From: Sphingobium sp.
GTDB taxonomy: Bacteria; Pseudomonadota; Alphaproteobacteria; Sphingomonadales; Sphingomonadaceae
Reading direction: 5' to 3'
NCBI GenBank assembly: GCA_023266575.1
Contig: JAHFPV010000005.1
Location: 1 to 64,000, forward strand
Length of the DNA: 64,000 bases
This document shows, piece after piece, positions 34,653-44,717 of this stretch. The position numbers were made by a program, and so were the translations under genes. The stretch's first letter is position 1. Every line of letters begins with the position of its first letter. A model generated the notes under the pieces. The model was given only the letters and a program-made list of their open reading frames with translations. It searched no databases and was not told where the DNA came from.

Positions 34653-36065
34653 TCAGCCGCTATAATACATGTCGAATTCGACCGGCGAAGGCGCCATTTC
34701 CCAGCGATACACTTCGGGCCATTTCAGTTCCATATAGGCGTCGATCTGGTCCTTGGTGAACACGCCGCCCTTGAGCAGGAAGTCCTGATCCTTTTCCAGG
34801 CTTTCCAGCGCTTCGCGGAGCGAGCCGCACACGGTCGGCACCTTGGCCAGTTCCACCGGCGGCAGGTCGTACAGATTCTTGTCCATGGCTTCGCCGGGAT
34901 GAATCTTGTTCTCGATCCCGTCGATACCCGCCATCAGCAGCGCTGACGTGGCGAGGTAGGAGTTGGCGAGCGGATCGGGGAAGCGGAATTCGACGCGCTT
35001 CGCCTTGGTGCCGGCACCGTAAGGAATACGGCAGGAAGCCGACCGGTTGCGCGCCGAATAGGCCAGCAGAACGGGGGCTTCAAAGCCCGGCACCAGACGC
35101 TTGTAGCTGTTGGTGGTCGGGTTGGTGAAGGCATTAAGCGCCTTGGCGTGCTTGATCACGCCGCCGATGAAATAGAGGCAGGTGTCGGACAGACCGGCAT
35201 AGCCGTCACCGGCAAAAGTGTTCTGCCCCTTGCTCCAGATCGAGATATGCGTGTGCATACCCGAACCATTGTCCGCCTTGATCGGCTTGGGCATGAAGGT
35301 CGCGGTCTTGCCATAGGCCTGCGCCACCATCTTCACGACATATTTATAGACCTGGATGCGGTCGCAGGTTTCGACCAGCTTGCCGAAGGTCAGGCCCAGT
35401 TCGTGCTGGCTGCCTGCGACTTCATGGTGATGCTTGTCCATGGGCAGGCCCATTTCCATCAGCGTGGTCACCATTTCCGCACGGATGTCGGTGGTCACGT
35501 CGACCGGGCCGACCGGGAAATAGCCGCCCTTGGCGCGCGGGCGGTGGCCCATATTGCCGCCATCATATTTCGTGCCGGTGTTGGTCGGCAGCTCGACATC
35601 GTCCAGCTTGTAGAAGCTGCTGCTGTAGGTGTTGTCGAATTCGACGCTGTCGAACATGAAGAATTCAGGTTCCGGGCCGATATAGACGGTGTCGCCAAGG
35701 CCAGTCGACTGGAGGAACATTTCGGCGCGCTTGGCGGTCGAACGCGGATCGCGCGAATAGAGCGAACCATCTTCGGGTTCCACAATGTCGCACACCAGGA
35801 TCATCATCGGCGTCGCGCTGAACGGGTCGAAGAACACCGCGTCCAGATCGGGCTTCAGAATCATGTCCGATTCGTTGATTTCCTTCCAGCCCTCGATCGA
35901 GGAGCCGTCGAACATCAGGCCGTCGGTCAGTTCATCTTCGCCAATGACGTTCGCGCACATCGTCAGGTGATGCCAGGTGCCCTTGGGATCGGTAAAACGG
36001 ACATCGACCCACTCGATCTCCTTTTCTTCGATCATCTTGAGAATGTCTTTTGGCGTATTGGCCAT
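34653..36065 (-). CDS. glnA: Glutamine synthetase type I (GlnA)
   Basis: 470 residues, GSI-beta length. It makes glutamine from glutamate, ammonia and ATP as a dodecamer. Visible blocks: MFDGSSIEGWKEINESDM, GPEPEFFMFD, NGSGMHTHIS, and NRSASCRIP. The adenylylation site is Tyr399 in NLYDLPP, so activity is expected to be controlled by GlnE. The gene follows glnB with a 97-bp gap carrying a small hairpin at 36124-36147, and ends at a strong terminator. Likely under the sigma-54-type promoter at 36617. Confidence 0.97.
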   Translation of the reverse strand: MANTPKDILKMIEEKEIEWVDVRFTDPKGTWHHLTMCANVIGEDELTDGLMFDGSSIEGWKEINESDMILKPDLDAVFFDPFSATPMMILVCDIVEPEDGSLYSRDPRSTAKRAEMFLQSTGLGDTVYIGPEPEFFMFDSVEFDNTYSSSFYKLDDVELPTNTGTKYDGGNMGHRPRAKGGYFPVGPVDVTTDIRAEMVTTLMEMGLPMDKHHHEVAGSQHELGLTFGKLVETCDRIQVYKYVVKMVAQAYGKTATFMPKPIKADNGSGMHTHISIWSKGQNTFAGDGYAGLSDTCLYFIGGVIKHAKALNAFTNPTTNSYKRLVPGFEAPVLLAYSARNRSASCRIPYGAGTKAKRVEFRFPDPLANSYLATSALLMAGIDGIENKIHPGEAMDKNLYDLPPVELAKVPTVCGSLREALESLEKDQDFLLKGGVFTKDQIDAYMELKWPEVYRWEMAPSPVEFDMYYSG

Positions 36066-36123
36066 GTGCGCTTGCCCTTCTCGTTGTTACCCCCCCGAAG
36101 GGGTAGATGGATGCCCGTTGTTC

Positions 36124-36147
36124 CGTCGCCCCGATGCCGGGGTGACG
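36124..36147. repeat. Small GC-rich hairpin between glnB and glnA
   Basis: CGTCGCCCCGATGCCGGGGTGACG: arms CGTC/GACG and CCCCG/CGGGG. It resembles the outer part of the CGTCAT-bounded repeats and may set the glnB to glnA expression ratio by attenuating or protecting mRNA. Confidence 0.45.
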
Positions 36148-36162
36148 AGAATTTGCGTGAGT

Positions 36163-36632
<470 letters not shown>

Positions 36633-36748
36633 AATGGCGAATCGCTAGAACATGCTTTCGGCGATGCAGCAATCTTTGTCCATATTGCCCGGATTCAGGG
36701 CATTTCTGCGTCAAACTGCCCGTTTTTTAAGCAGGGCATGGCGCGCGC

Positions 36749-37576
36749 TCAGCTATAGGGCGGCGCGTCCAGTCCGGCAGGGCTTTTGGTGAAAATCTCG
36801 CACCCCGTTTCGGTGATGCCGATACTATGTTCGAACTGGGCGGACAGGGTCCGGTCTCGCGTGACCGCGGTCCAGCCATCGTCCATCATCTTGACGCCGG
36901 GCTTGCCGATATTGATCATCGGCTCGATTGTGAAGAACATGCCGGGCTTCAATTCCGGACCCGTGCCGGGACGGCCGATATGCACGACCTCGGGGCTGTC
37001 ATGGAACACCCGACCCAGGCCATGGCCGCAAAAATCGCGCACGACGCCATAGCGGTGCTTTTCGGCGTGCCGCTGGATCACATGGCCGATGTCGCCCAGA
37101 TGGTTGCCCGGTTTCGCCTGCTCGATGCCGAGCATCAGGCACTCATAGGTCACCTCGACCAGCCGCCGCGCCTTGATCGGCGCGTCGCCAGCGATGAACA
37201 TCCGGCTCGTGTCGCCATGCCAGCCATCGACCAGCGGGGTAACGTCGATATTGACGATGTCGCCATCCTTCAGCCGATAGTCGCCGGGGATACCGTGGCA
37301 GATGACATTGTTGATCGACGTGCAGCAGCTATGGGTATAGCCGCGATAGCCCAGGGTCGCAGGCACGCCGCCACCATCCAGCGTCATGCGCCGCACAATG
37401 TCGTCCAACTCGCCCGTCGTCACGCCCGGCACGACATGCGGCACCAGCGCGTCGAGCATCTCCGCCGCCAGCCGACCGGCGCGGCGCATACCTTCAAAAC
37501 CGGCCGCGTCGTATAGTTTGATCGCGGACGAACGGGAAATCGGCGCATCGGCCGTCATCGTCATATATTCGGTCAT
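36749..37576 (-). CDS. map: Methionine aminopeptidase type I
   Basis: 275 residues. Removes initiator methionine from nascent proteins. Metal ligands are visible in order: Asp in VNIDVTP, Asp in HGDTSRMF, His in FCGHGLGRVFHD, Glu in FTIEPMIN and Glu in QFEHSIG. An N-terminal extension of about 20 residues (MTEYMTMTADAPISRSSAIK) precedes the catalytic domain; ATGs at 37564 and 37558 are alternative starts. Divergent from the CinA-type gene. Confidence 0.96.
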   Translation of the reverse strand: MTEYMTMTADAPISRSSAIKLYDAAGFEGMRRAGRLAAEMLDALVPHVVPGVTTGELDDIVRRMTLDGGGVPATLGYRGYTHSCCTSINNVICHGIPGDYRLKDGDIVNIDVTPLVDGWHGDTSRMFIAGDAPIKARRLVEVTYECLMLGIEQAKPGNHLGDIGHVIQRHAEKHRYGVVRDFCGHGLGRVFHDSPEVVHIGRPGTGPELKPGMFFTIEPMINIGKPGVKMMDDGWTAVTRDRTLSAQFEHSIGITETGCEIFTKSPAGLDAPPYS

Positions 37577-37656
37577 GGCATGACTATAGGGGCAGATGCG
37601 CCATAATGCGAGAGGGGCGGCTAGGCAGGGCGGACAGGGCAGGCTATGGACGCGCC

Positions 37657-38418
37657 ATGGCCGATCCCACCCGCATCTGGACCGCAGCGCTGATCGTGAT
37701 CGGCGACGAAATCCTTTCTGGCCGCACCCAGGACAAGAATGTCAGCCAGATTGCGACATGGCTGAACGTTCAGGGCATCCGCCTGCGCGAAGTACGTGTG
37801 GTGGCGGATGACAATGATGCGATCATCGAGTCGGTCAATATCCTGCGCGCGCGCAACGACTATCTGTTCACCACTGGCGGCATCGGCCCGACGCATGACG
37901 ATATCACCGTCGATGCGATCGCGGCGGCACTGGGCGTGGCCGTGGAGGTGCATCCACAGGCGCGGGCGATGCTCGCGGGCTATTATGAAACGCGCGGCGG
38001 CTTGACCGAAGCGCGGCTCCGCATGGCGCGGGTGCCTGCCGGGGCCAGCCTGATCGAAAACCGTATGTCGGGCGCGCCGGGCATCCGCCATGGCAATATC
38101 TTCATCATGGCGGGCGTGCCGCATATCACCGCCGGAATGCTCGATAGCCTGACGGGAACGCTGGAGGGCGGCCTGCCGGTCCTCTCCGCCACCATCGGCT
38201 GCTGGGTCGCGGAAAGCGAGATTGCAGACCTGCTGGGTGCCGCCGAACGCGCGCATGATGGCTGCCAGATCGGCAGCTACCCCTTTTTCCGCGAAGGCCG
38301 CACCGGCGCGAACTTCGTGGTGCGATCGACCGATGCGAGTGCGCTTGAGCAGTGCGTCGCGGCGCTCAGCGCGGCGCTGGAACAGGGCGGATGGCCTGTA
38401 GTGCCGGACGGTATCTAG
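37657..38418 (+). CDS. CinA-like molybdopterin-binding domain protein
   Basis: 253 residues. The MoCF-biosynthesis fold is evident: ALIVIGDEILSGRTQDKN, FTTGGIGPTHDDITVDAIA and NIFIMAGVP. Only the N-terminal CinA/COG1058 domain is present; the C-terminal nicotinamide-nucleotide amidase domain of full CinA is missing. COG1058 proteins are reported to hydrolyse ADP-ribose-type nucleotides, so this may be a stand-alone pyrophosphatase. Start ATG 37657. Confidence 0.9.
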   Translation: MADPTRIWTAALIVIGDEILSGRTQDKNVSQIATWLNVQGIRLREVRVVADDNDAIIESVNILRARNDYLFTTGGIGPTHDDITVDAIAAALGVAVEVHPQARAMLAGYYETRGGLTEARLRMARVPAGASLIENRMSGAPGIRHGNIFIMAGVPHITAGMLDSLTGTLEGGLPVLSATIGCWVAESEIADLLGAAERAHDGCQIGSYPFFREGRTGANFVVRSTDASALEQCVAALSAALEQGGWPVVPDGI

Positions 38419-38421
38419 GGA

Positions 38422-39093
38422 TCAACGTTTCGCCGCGAACCAGATGACATGGCGCGGTCCCTTGCCATTGTCGCGCGCTTTGACCACTACTTCATCGACA
38501 GCAAAAGCAGCATTGTGCAGGCGGCGGGTAAAGGCATCGTCCGATCCCGCCGACCACACCGCCAATATGCCGCCGGGGGTCAGCGCATCGCGTGCCACCG
38601 CCAGGCCCTGCGCGGAATAGAGCCGGTCATTGGCCGCCATGGTCAGCCCGTCGGGACCATTATCGACATCCAGCAGTATCGCGTCATAGCTGCCCTGGCC
38701 CTCGGCAATCGCCGTCGCCACATCGCCCATGACCAGTTCGACGCGGGGATCGTCCAGACATCCGGCCGCCAGCTCGACCATCGGCCCGCGCGCCCATGCG
38801 ATGATCTCCGGCACCAGTTCGACCAGCGTGATTCGCGCATCGGCGGGCAAGATCGCCAGCGCCGCGCGCAGAGTGAAGCCCATGCCATAGCCGCCGATCA
38901 GCAGATGCGGTGCCTTGCGCCCCGCCAGCCGTTCGATCGTCATCACCGCCAGCGCCTTTTCCGACCCGCTCATCCGGCTGCTCATCAATTCGTTGCGATC
39001 CAGCACGATCATAAAATCGCCACCCCGGCGGTAGAGCTTCAATTCCTCCCCGCCCGGAATGGCGGCAGAGCCAAGATATTCGCGCGGGTTCAT
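38422..39093 (-). CDS. Spermidine-synthase-like SAM-dependent methyltransferase
   Basis: 223 residues with a Rossmann core: LLIGGYGMGFTLRAAL (motif I), ITLVELVPEIIAWAR, DDPRVELVMGDVA and YDAILLDVDNGPDGL. This matches the spermidine-synthase-like group that lacks the full aminopropyltransferase active site, so substrate is open. Start ATG 39093; the upstream frame to 39168 was dropped. It converges with the CinA-type gene, with 3 bp between stops. Confidence 0.85.
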   Translation of the reverse strand: MNPREYLGSAAIPGGEELKLYRRGGDFMIVLDRNELMSSRMSGSEKALAVMTIERLAGRKAPHLLIGGYGMGFTLRAALAILPADARITLVELVPEIIAWARGPMVELAAGCLDDPRVELVMGDVATAIAEGQGSYDAILLDVDNGPDGLTMAANDRLYSAQGLAVARDALTPGGILAVWSAGSDDAFTRRLHNAAFAVDEVVVKARDNGKGPRHVIWFAAKR

Positions 39094-39227
39094 GCTGGCG
39101 TCTTTCCTTATGATAGGTCGCTGGCGCGCATGGCAGCTTGGCAAGCACGGCGCAAATGCTACAGGCATGTGCCAGATGCCGTCGCGCGATGGCCAGACAT
39201 ATCGAACGGCAGGCAGTTCCTCTTTTC

Positions 39228-39677
39228 ATGCGCTATTTTCTCGACACCGAATTTAACGGCTTTGGCGGCGCGCTGATCAGCGTCGCGCTGGTGCCGGAAC
39301 ATGGCGACCAGGAATTTTACGTTGCGCTGCCACTGCCCGACGATGTCGAGCCATGGGTGGCGCAGCATGTCGTCCCCTATCTGCGCCATGTGCCGCCGGG
39401 CATATATCTGGAACTCAACCGGGTGGATGCGGCCGATCATGTCGCCGCGTATCTGGAGGGGGATGACGATCCGCTGATCATCGCCGATTGGCCGGAAGAT
39501 CTGGCCCATTTCTGCGCCCTGCTGGTCAAGGGACCGGCGCTGATGGCCGGGGTCGATTTCGGTCTGCGGTTGGAACTGATCAACGCCGCGGGCTTCAGCG
39601 CGGCCGCCAACAGCCGGGTGCCTCACAACGCCTTGCATGACGCGCGGGCGCTGCGAGACTTTTACTTCGCCGATTGA
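39228..39677 (+). CDS. DEDD-superfamily 3'-5' exonuclease-like protein
   Basis: 149 residues. Exo I motif FLDTEFNGFGG (DxE), a central acidic residue in GVDFGL, and Exo III HNALHDARALRDFY point to an RNase T/DnaQ-like fold of the small exoribonuclease group (Rv2179c type). Substrate probably RNA, not known. Its 3' end overlaps the end of the convergent membrane-protein gene by 16 bp. Confidence 0.82.
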   Translation: MRYFLDTEFNGFGGALISVALVPEHGDQEFYVALPLPDDVEPWVAQHVVPYLRHVPPGIYLELNRVDAADHVAAYLEGDDDPLIIADWPEDLAHFCALLVKGPALMAGVDFGLRLELINAAGFSAAANSRVPHNALHDARALRDFYFAD

Positions 39678-41452
39678 GGCACAGCCGCCCGACCGATCCG
39701 CGCCCGTTCCAGCCACCACAGCAGCGCACTGACCAGCAGCCAGCCCAAAGCGAACGGCCAGGACGATCCGGGGCTTGGCTGCCCGGTCGCCGCCCGGTCG
39801 TCCTGTGCTGGCGGGCGCAGCATCAGCATGGCGTCCCGATCCCGCGCTGCGCGCATGACCGGCAGGGCATTGGCGGGCTGGACGTAGAAGGGCGTCGGCT
39901 GGCTGTCTCCGGGTTTGCGCAGCAAATGCCAACCCGCCTTGTCGGGCCAGAAAGCGGCGCAACCGCCCACGGGCAGTAGCTTCGCCATCCTTCCATCCGG
40001 GCGTTCGACCTGTGCCGCAGCGGACAGGCCGCACAGGACCATGCGCCCGCTCGCCCAGCCTGTCGTGGTGATCGGGGTCATGCCGGGCGCGGGGCGCGCG
40101 ACAGTCGCCAGCATCGCACTCCACCAGTCGCCATAGAGGGTCCGATAGCCTGTCAACGTCAGCGCATAGCTGTCGATCCCGGTGAAGAGCGCAACCCGCC
40201 CGGTGCCGACCGCCCGCCAGGCCGCCAGCGTCGCGCCGCCAGCATCGCGGAGTAACGGCACGGCATCGCCGCCCTCTGGTGTCAGGCCAAGGCGGCTGAT
40301 CTCTGGCAGCATCTCGTCGGGCAGGGCGACATCGGCTGGCACATCGTCGCTGCCAATGCCCTGACGGGTGCGGGCGATGGCGGGCGTGGGAGGCTTGGGC
40401 AAAGCGAGCGGTGCCACGCCATCCTTGCCTGCCAAGCCAAAGCCCAGCGCCTGCCACTGGCCGCGCGTTGTCGCATCGATCGGCCCGCTGACGCGCAGGA
40501 TCAGGCCCAGCCCGTCCCGCACCGCGCCCATGACCACGCCGCGCCGCGCCGCCCAGCTTCGATCGTCGATGATGGCGACATCGAATCGCCGCAGCGTCGC
40601 GCCGTCGATCGTGATCGGCGCATCACCCAGCGCGATCCCGCCACCTGCGCTCATCTGCGTCGTGACGGCAAAGCCTGCATCGGTGGCCCAGCGACGCAAA
40701 TATTTGATTTCGGCATTGGGCGCGGCGGAGAGGATCAGCAGGCGCGGGGCGGTGCTGTCGGCGACCAGCACCGGCACGCTGGCCTGTTCGACGGCGCGTC
40801 GCCCATCTCGCACGCGCAGCGCGAACAGCACGGCTCCGGCGGCACGCGTCGTGCCGGTCAGCGTGAAGCGCCCATCGGCATCAGCCTGAACGCTGTCCGT
40901 CGCCTGCCCGGCGGGGTCCAGCAACTCGACGGTGGCGCGGGGCAGGGCGCTTAACTGGCCGCCGATGCTGAAACTGCTTCCCGGCGCAACGATCGCTGGG
41001 GGAGCGACATGGCTGATCCCCGGACGCTGCGGCGGCGGGTCGAAGCGGACGGCAACAGTCTTGGCCGCCTCCATGTCGCGCGGCGGCAGGCCGTTGCCCA
41101 GCACGATAATCTCGCTGGTGCCGGGATGCCGACGCAGCGCGGTCGCAAGGTCCGGCACGCGCTCACCAGCCCCAATGTCCGGGGATTCAGGCAGCAGGAT
41201 GAGCGGGCTGCCCATAGCGGCAAGGCGCTGCGTTCCGTGCGTTGCAATCCGCAGCGTGGCGCGACCCGTCGTCACCGCAGGCGGGAACAGCGTAAGGAAC
41301 AGCAGCACCGCGCAGATTGGCTGGAGCAACAGCAGCGCGATCAGGCGCTTGGGCGATGGCGCAGCGGCGCTGCGATACCACAGGATCAGCCGCGTGCTCG
41401 CCAGCAGCACGGCCACGCCCAACAGGCTAGCGGTGATCCATGCCGCGGTCAT
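39662..41452 (-). CDS. Membrane protein of the MoxR cluster, probable GATase-like domain
   Basis: 596 residues. Two N-terminal helices (AAWITASLLGVAVLLASTRL and LIALLLLQPICAVLLFLTLF), a periplasmic or cytosolic central part with a carboxypeptidase-regulatory-like beta domain (about 175-235), a flavodoxin/GATase1-like segment (RLLILSAAPNAEIKYLRRW to about 340) and a C-terminal anchor helix (WPFALGWLLVSALLWWLERA). No catalytic Cys-His pair is obvious, so it is probably structural. It overlaps the DUF4175 gene by 4 nt and ends the cluster. Confidence 0.7.
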   Translation of the reverse strand: MTAAWITASLLGVAVLLASTRLILWYRSAAAPSPKRLIALLLLQPICAVLLFLTLFPPAVTTGRATLRIATHGTQRLAAMGSPLILLPESPDIGAGERVPDLATALRRHPGTSEIIVLGNGLPPRDMEAAKTVAVRFDPPPQRPGISHVAPPAIVAPGSSFSIGGQLSALPRATVELLDPAGQATDSVQADADGRFTLTGTTRAAGAVLFALRVRDGRRAVEQASVPVLVADSTAPRLLILSAAPNAEIKYLRRWATDAGFAVTTQMSAGGGIALGDAPITIDGATLRRFDVAIIDDRSWAARRGVVMGAVRDGLGLILRVSGPIDATTRGQWQALGFGLAGKDGVAPLALPKPPTPAIARTRQGIGSDDVPADVALPDEMLPEISRLGLTPEGGDAVPLLRDAGGATLAAWRAVGTGRVALFTGIDSYALTLTGYRTLYGDWWSAMLATVARPAPGMTPITTTGWASGRMVLCGLSAAAQVERPDGRMAKLLPVGGCAAFWPDKAGWHLLRKPGDSQPTPFYVQPANALPVMRAARDRDAMLMLRPPAQDDRAATGQPSPGSSWPFALGWLLVSALLWWLERARIGRAAVPQSAK

Positions 41453-43572
41453 GGCGTGCCGCCTCCCATCGCGCCTAGATACCTTGCGCCGCTGGCGTCA
41501 GCGGGTTGGCGGCGGGTCAGATGCGCGGGTGGCCGCGCCATCGCGGTCCACAGCAAGGCGCGCAGCTTGGCGCGACATGCGACGCAGGCCGGGTCGCGCC
41601 GTACCGCGTCGATCGCGCCCGACAGCGCCAGCGGATCGGGCAGATGCGCGGCCTGCCCCCGCGCCCAGCGATCGAGCGCGTCCAGCGCGATCGGCCCCCG
41701 GATCGCACCCGGCCCATCGCCCAAAGCGCGCCAGGCTGCGGCGGCGGGACCATCGCGTCCCTCGACAGGCGCAATTCCCAGCACCCGGCTCGCCAGCCCC
41801 TCCCGCTTGCCGGTCATGCGGCGGCTGGCGTCGATCGGCGGCAGTTCCGGCCCGACCCGCGACAGGAAGATGCGCGTCGCCTGCTGCACCTCCTTGATGA
41901 AGCGCAGTGCGCGATAGGCGTAGGGCAGCGCCAGATCGGGATGCCCCTGTTTCAGTTGCAGTTCGGACTGCCACATTTCATCGACCGCCTTTTTCAGGAT
42001 CGCGCGGGTTTCGGGATCAAGGCTGGAGGCGGGCGAATCGTCATGGGGGTGGCCGAAATCGGCCAGCACATCCTCCGGCGCCCCAAAGCCGGGCGCGGGC
42101 TGGCGCGGCAGCCCGCCATGATCATGGCCGTCATCGTCGCTATGCTGCTCGCCGTCATTGGTGGGCGGTTCGGGCGTGCCTTCCTCCTCGCCGCCCAGAA
42201 ACTGGCTATAGCGGCCGCGCAATATCTGCTCGTCGCCGCCAATGCTGGCGGAACGGGCAAGATAGCGATCGGCGGCAAGGCGGCGCTTCTGCTTGATCAG
42301 CGTTTCAGCGTCGATGATGATCTGGCGCTGGCTGCGGAAATAGGCGGGCAGGGTGGTGTTGACCATGCCCTGGAGGCCGCTGCTTTCGGGCTGTTTGGGC
42401 GATGGCCAGCGCAGGATCAGGCTGGGGCCGCGCACTTCGTTGGCGACGGGCTGGCGCGTGTCCCGCACGATCAGCTGCACCACCATATCCCCGCCCGCGC
42501 CAAAGCCCAGAGCGCTGAAATCCAGCCGGGGGGTAAAACGCCGGTCGCGCGCCGGACCGCTGCCGGACAGAGCGATCTCACGTTCGCTGAAGGTCACATT
42601 CTCCCCTTCGCCGATCGCCAGCGTGACGCGCAGTCGGGCAGTGGCGGCGACGCCATAGTCGTCCGTCGCGGTAAAGACTGGCGACCAGCTACGCTGGCCT
42701 TGCGCCACCATCGTCAGGCTGGCGGCGGGACTGATTGCCCTCACCTGCGGCGGGCTATCGGCAATGGCATCGATCCGGTGGAGTGGCGGCGTCGGGCCAC
42801 GGCCAGAGGCTGGATCGACACGATAGAGAAAGGATGCGTCGAGCAAGCGGCTTGCAATCCAGTTGGCACCATCCCGGCGCAGGGCAAGCCGCGCACCACC
42901 GACCGGCTGGATCGCGGGGACAGTCGCTTGTGGATCAAAACGCAACGTCCATTCGATCCGCGATCCAATCGGCGCGCGGGCGTCCAGCGACGCTGAATCG
43001 CGCGGCGGCAGGCCGGTATAGGCTGGCGGGATGATCCGCAAATTTTGGGCGACCAGACGCGGGATGCCGGGCGTTGCTGGGAGTGCTTCGGTGCTGGGGG
43101 CCAGCGTCGGCGGGCCGTGGCCGGGGCGAGGCCAGAACAGCACCAGTCCGATCACGATCAAGCCTGCGATCCACAGGATCAGGATCAGGCGGCGCGACCA
43201 GTCGGGATTCAGGCTTTGTGGGCTGTCGCCGTCGATCCGGTCGGCCAGACGCGCCTGCTGGAGCCGTTCGAGTGGACCGAGCATGGCCGGGTCAGCGAAC
43301 AACAGGTCAGCGCTGTCCTCCAAATCCGGTCGATTGGCATCCAGCGCGCGGACCAGCCAGCGCTGGTCGTAGCGCTGGGCGCGATGGCGGGCGACCAACA
43401 TGGCGATCGCCGAACCGATCACGACAATCACTACGGCAGCGACCATGTCGGACAAGCGCCAGCCGATTGCGGCGAGCGCCAAAATCAGCGGGATGGCAAG
43501 CGCCAGACTGTCGGCTAACACCCGACGTCTTGCAGGGGCCGTCCAGCGCCTAAGCAAATCCCCCGCGCTCAT
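41449..43572 (-). CDS. DUF4175 family membrane protein of the MoxR cluster
   Basis: 707 residues. Two transmembrane helices near the N-terminus (ALAIPLILALAAIGWRLSDM, VIGSAIAMLVARH) and a third at about 130 (LILILWIAGLIVIGLVLFW), then a large soluble part with beta-sandwich character (IPPAYTGLPPRDSA) and a C-terminal helical part with a His/Asp-rich loop (EQHSDDDGHDHGGLP). The IPPAYT block is typical of DUF4175-like proteins. Overlaps both neighbours by 4 nt. The His/Asp loop may bind metal, which is speculation. Confidence 0.75.
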   Translation of the reverse strand: MSAGDLLRRWTAPARRRVLADSLALAIPLILALAAIGWRLSDMVAAVVIVVIGSAIAMLVARHRAQRYDQRWLVRALDANRPDLEDSADLLFADPAMLGPLERLQQARLADRIDGDSPQSLNPDWSRRLILILWIAGLIVIGLVLFWPRPGHGPPTLAPSTEALPATPGIPRLVAQNLRIIPPAYTGLPPRDSASLDARAPIGSRIEWTLRFDPQATVPAIQPVGGARLALRRDGANWIASRLLDASFLYRVDPASGRGPTPPLHRIDAIADSPPQVRAISPAASLTMVAQGQRSWSPVFTATDDYGVAATARLRVTLAIGEGENVTFSEREIALSGSGPARDRRFTPRLDFSALGFGAGGDMVVQLIVRDTRQPVANEVRGPSLILRWPSPKQPESSGLQGMVNTTLPAYFRSQRQIIIDAETLIKQKRRLAADRYLARSASIGGDEQILRGRYSQFLGGEEEGTPEPPTNDGEQHSDDDGHDHGGLPRQPAPGFGAPEDVLADFGHPHDDSPASSLDPETRAILKKAVDEMWQSELQLKQGHPDLALPYAYRALRFIKEVQQATRIFLSRVGPELPPIDASRRMTGKREGLASRVLGIAPVEGRDGPAAAAWRALGDGPGAIRGPIALDALDRWARGQAAHLPDPLALSGAIDAVRRDPACVACRAKLRALLWTAMARPPAHLTRRQPADASGARYLGAMGGGTP

Positions 43573-44717
43573 GGACTGGTTCCCCGGTTGCGACGGGTCG
43601 CCAGCCAGCGTTCGGCGATGAGCAGCGCCGCGATCAGCATGGCGAGCCACGGGCGCACATCCTGCGGCGGCTGGTCATAAGCGCGCGCGCCAGTGAGCGG
43701 GGCATAATCGGCTGCGGCGACCCGCGCTGGCACTGGCGGGGCGGGTGCCAGCACAGTGCGAAGCTGTGCTGGAAAATCAGCCTCCAGCAGGACTGGCATC
43801 GTGGCCGGTGTCAGGGGGCGGGTGAAACGCAACAGCCGCCCGCGGCCCACCGGCATCGCCTCGACCAACGGCACGCCGAGGGGATCATGCCATAGCAAGG
43901 CGCGCGGCTTGTCCGCAGGGGCCTGCATGTCCGAAGCAAGCAATGCTGTTCCACCTTGCGCAATCCATCGGTTCAGCCTGTCCGGCATCGTACCGCCGCC
44001 CAGCCAGATGAGGAGGTGGCGCTGGTCCGGCAGTGGCGCATCGAGTGAGCCAATGTCGATCGTCGCTGCGCGTCCAGCAGGTTGCCATGCCAGCGCAGCG
44101 GCGCGCGGATAGCGGACGCCGCCACGATGCTGGTCATCGTGCCGGATCGACAGCAACGGCACGATGACAGGCAGGGTGCGTGGCGCGGGCATGACACCCG
44201 GCACGATGCGCCAATCCACCTTGCGAGAGAGGCGCAGGCGGTCGGCATCGGCGCCTTCAATCACTTGCGGCGTGATGATGGTCAGCGGAACCCTTGCCGG
44301 AATGTCCGCGTCGAGCTGGCGGATCAGGCTGGCAACCGGCAGTGTCCCGGTCGGCGATGGCTGGTCGATCGGCGGAAAGCCGGGCGCGAGCCATACGGTT
44401 TGGACGTCGCCAGTCGGCGCGCGCGTTGGATCGACACCGGGGACCATCGCGACGACCGGCGTGCGGTCTCCTGCCCCGAACAGCACCGGATGGGCGAGCC
44501 ACAAGGCCACCAGCGCCAACAACATAAGGCGCAGCAACAGCAGCGCCCATTCGTCGAACCGCAGTCGGGATCGGGGCTTGGGCTTCTGCCGCAGCCAGCG
44601 CAAGGCGGCGAAATCGGTCGGCACCTGTTCGCTGCGCCGGGCGATATGGATGACCAGCGGGATGACGAGCGCCAGCAGCGCCGCCAGTGAGCCGGGCAGC
44701 AACAGGGCTGGCGTCAT
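43569..44717 (-). CDS. BatA N-terminal-domain membrane protein
   Basis: 382 residues. The N-terminus is the BatA/aerotolerance domain: a first helix (LAALLALVIPLVIHIARRSE), a short loop (VPTDFAALRWLRQKPKPRSR) and a second helix (EWALLLLRLMLLALVALWLA). The rest is soluble with a Rossmann/GATase-like look (LLIWLGGGTMPDRLNRWIAQ) and a C-terminal helix. In Bat-type operons such proteins sit in the inner membrane and work with MoxR and VWA partners. Overlaps DUF58 and DUF4175 genes by 4 nt. Confidence 0.8.
   Translation of the reverse strand: MTPALLLPGSLAALLALVIPLVIHIARRSEQVPTDFAALRWLRQKPKPRSRLRFDEWALLLLRLMLLALVALWLAHPVLFGAGDRTPVVAMVPGVDPTRAPTGDVQTVWLAPGFPPIDQPSPTGTLPVASLIRQLDADIPARVPLTIITPQVIEGADADRLRLSRKVDWRIVPGVMPAPRTLPVIVPLLSIRHDDQHRGGVRYPRAAALAWQPAGRAATIDIGSLDAPLPDQRHLLIWLGGGTMPDRLNRWIAQGGTALLASDMQAPADKPRALLWHDPLGVPLVEAMPVGRGRLLRFTRPLTPATMPVLLEADFPAQLRTVLAPAPPVPARVAAADYAPLTGARAYDQPPQDVRPWLAMLIAALLIAERWLATRRNRGTSP

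Noticed and set aside
41506-42996. Open frame antisense to DUF4175
   Set aside because: Shadow frame; the DUF4175 frame is linked to its neighbours by 4-nt overlaps.
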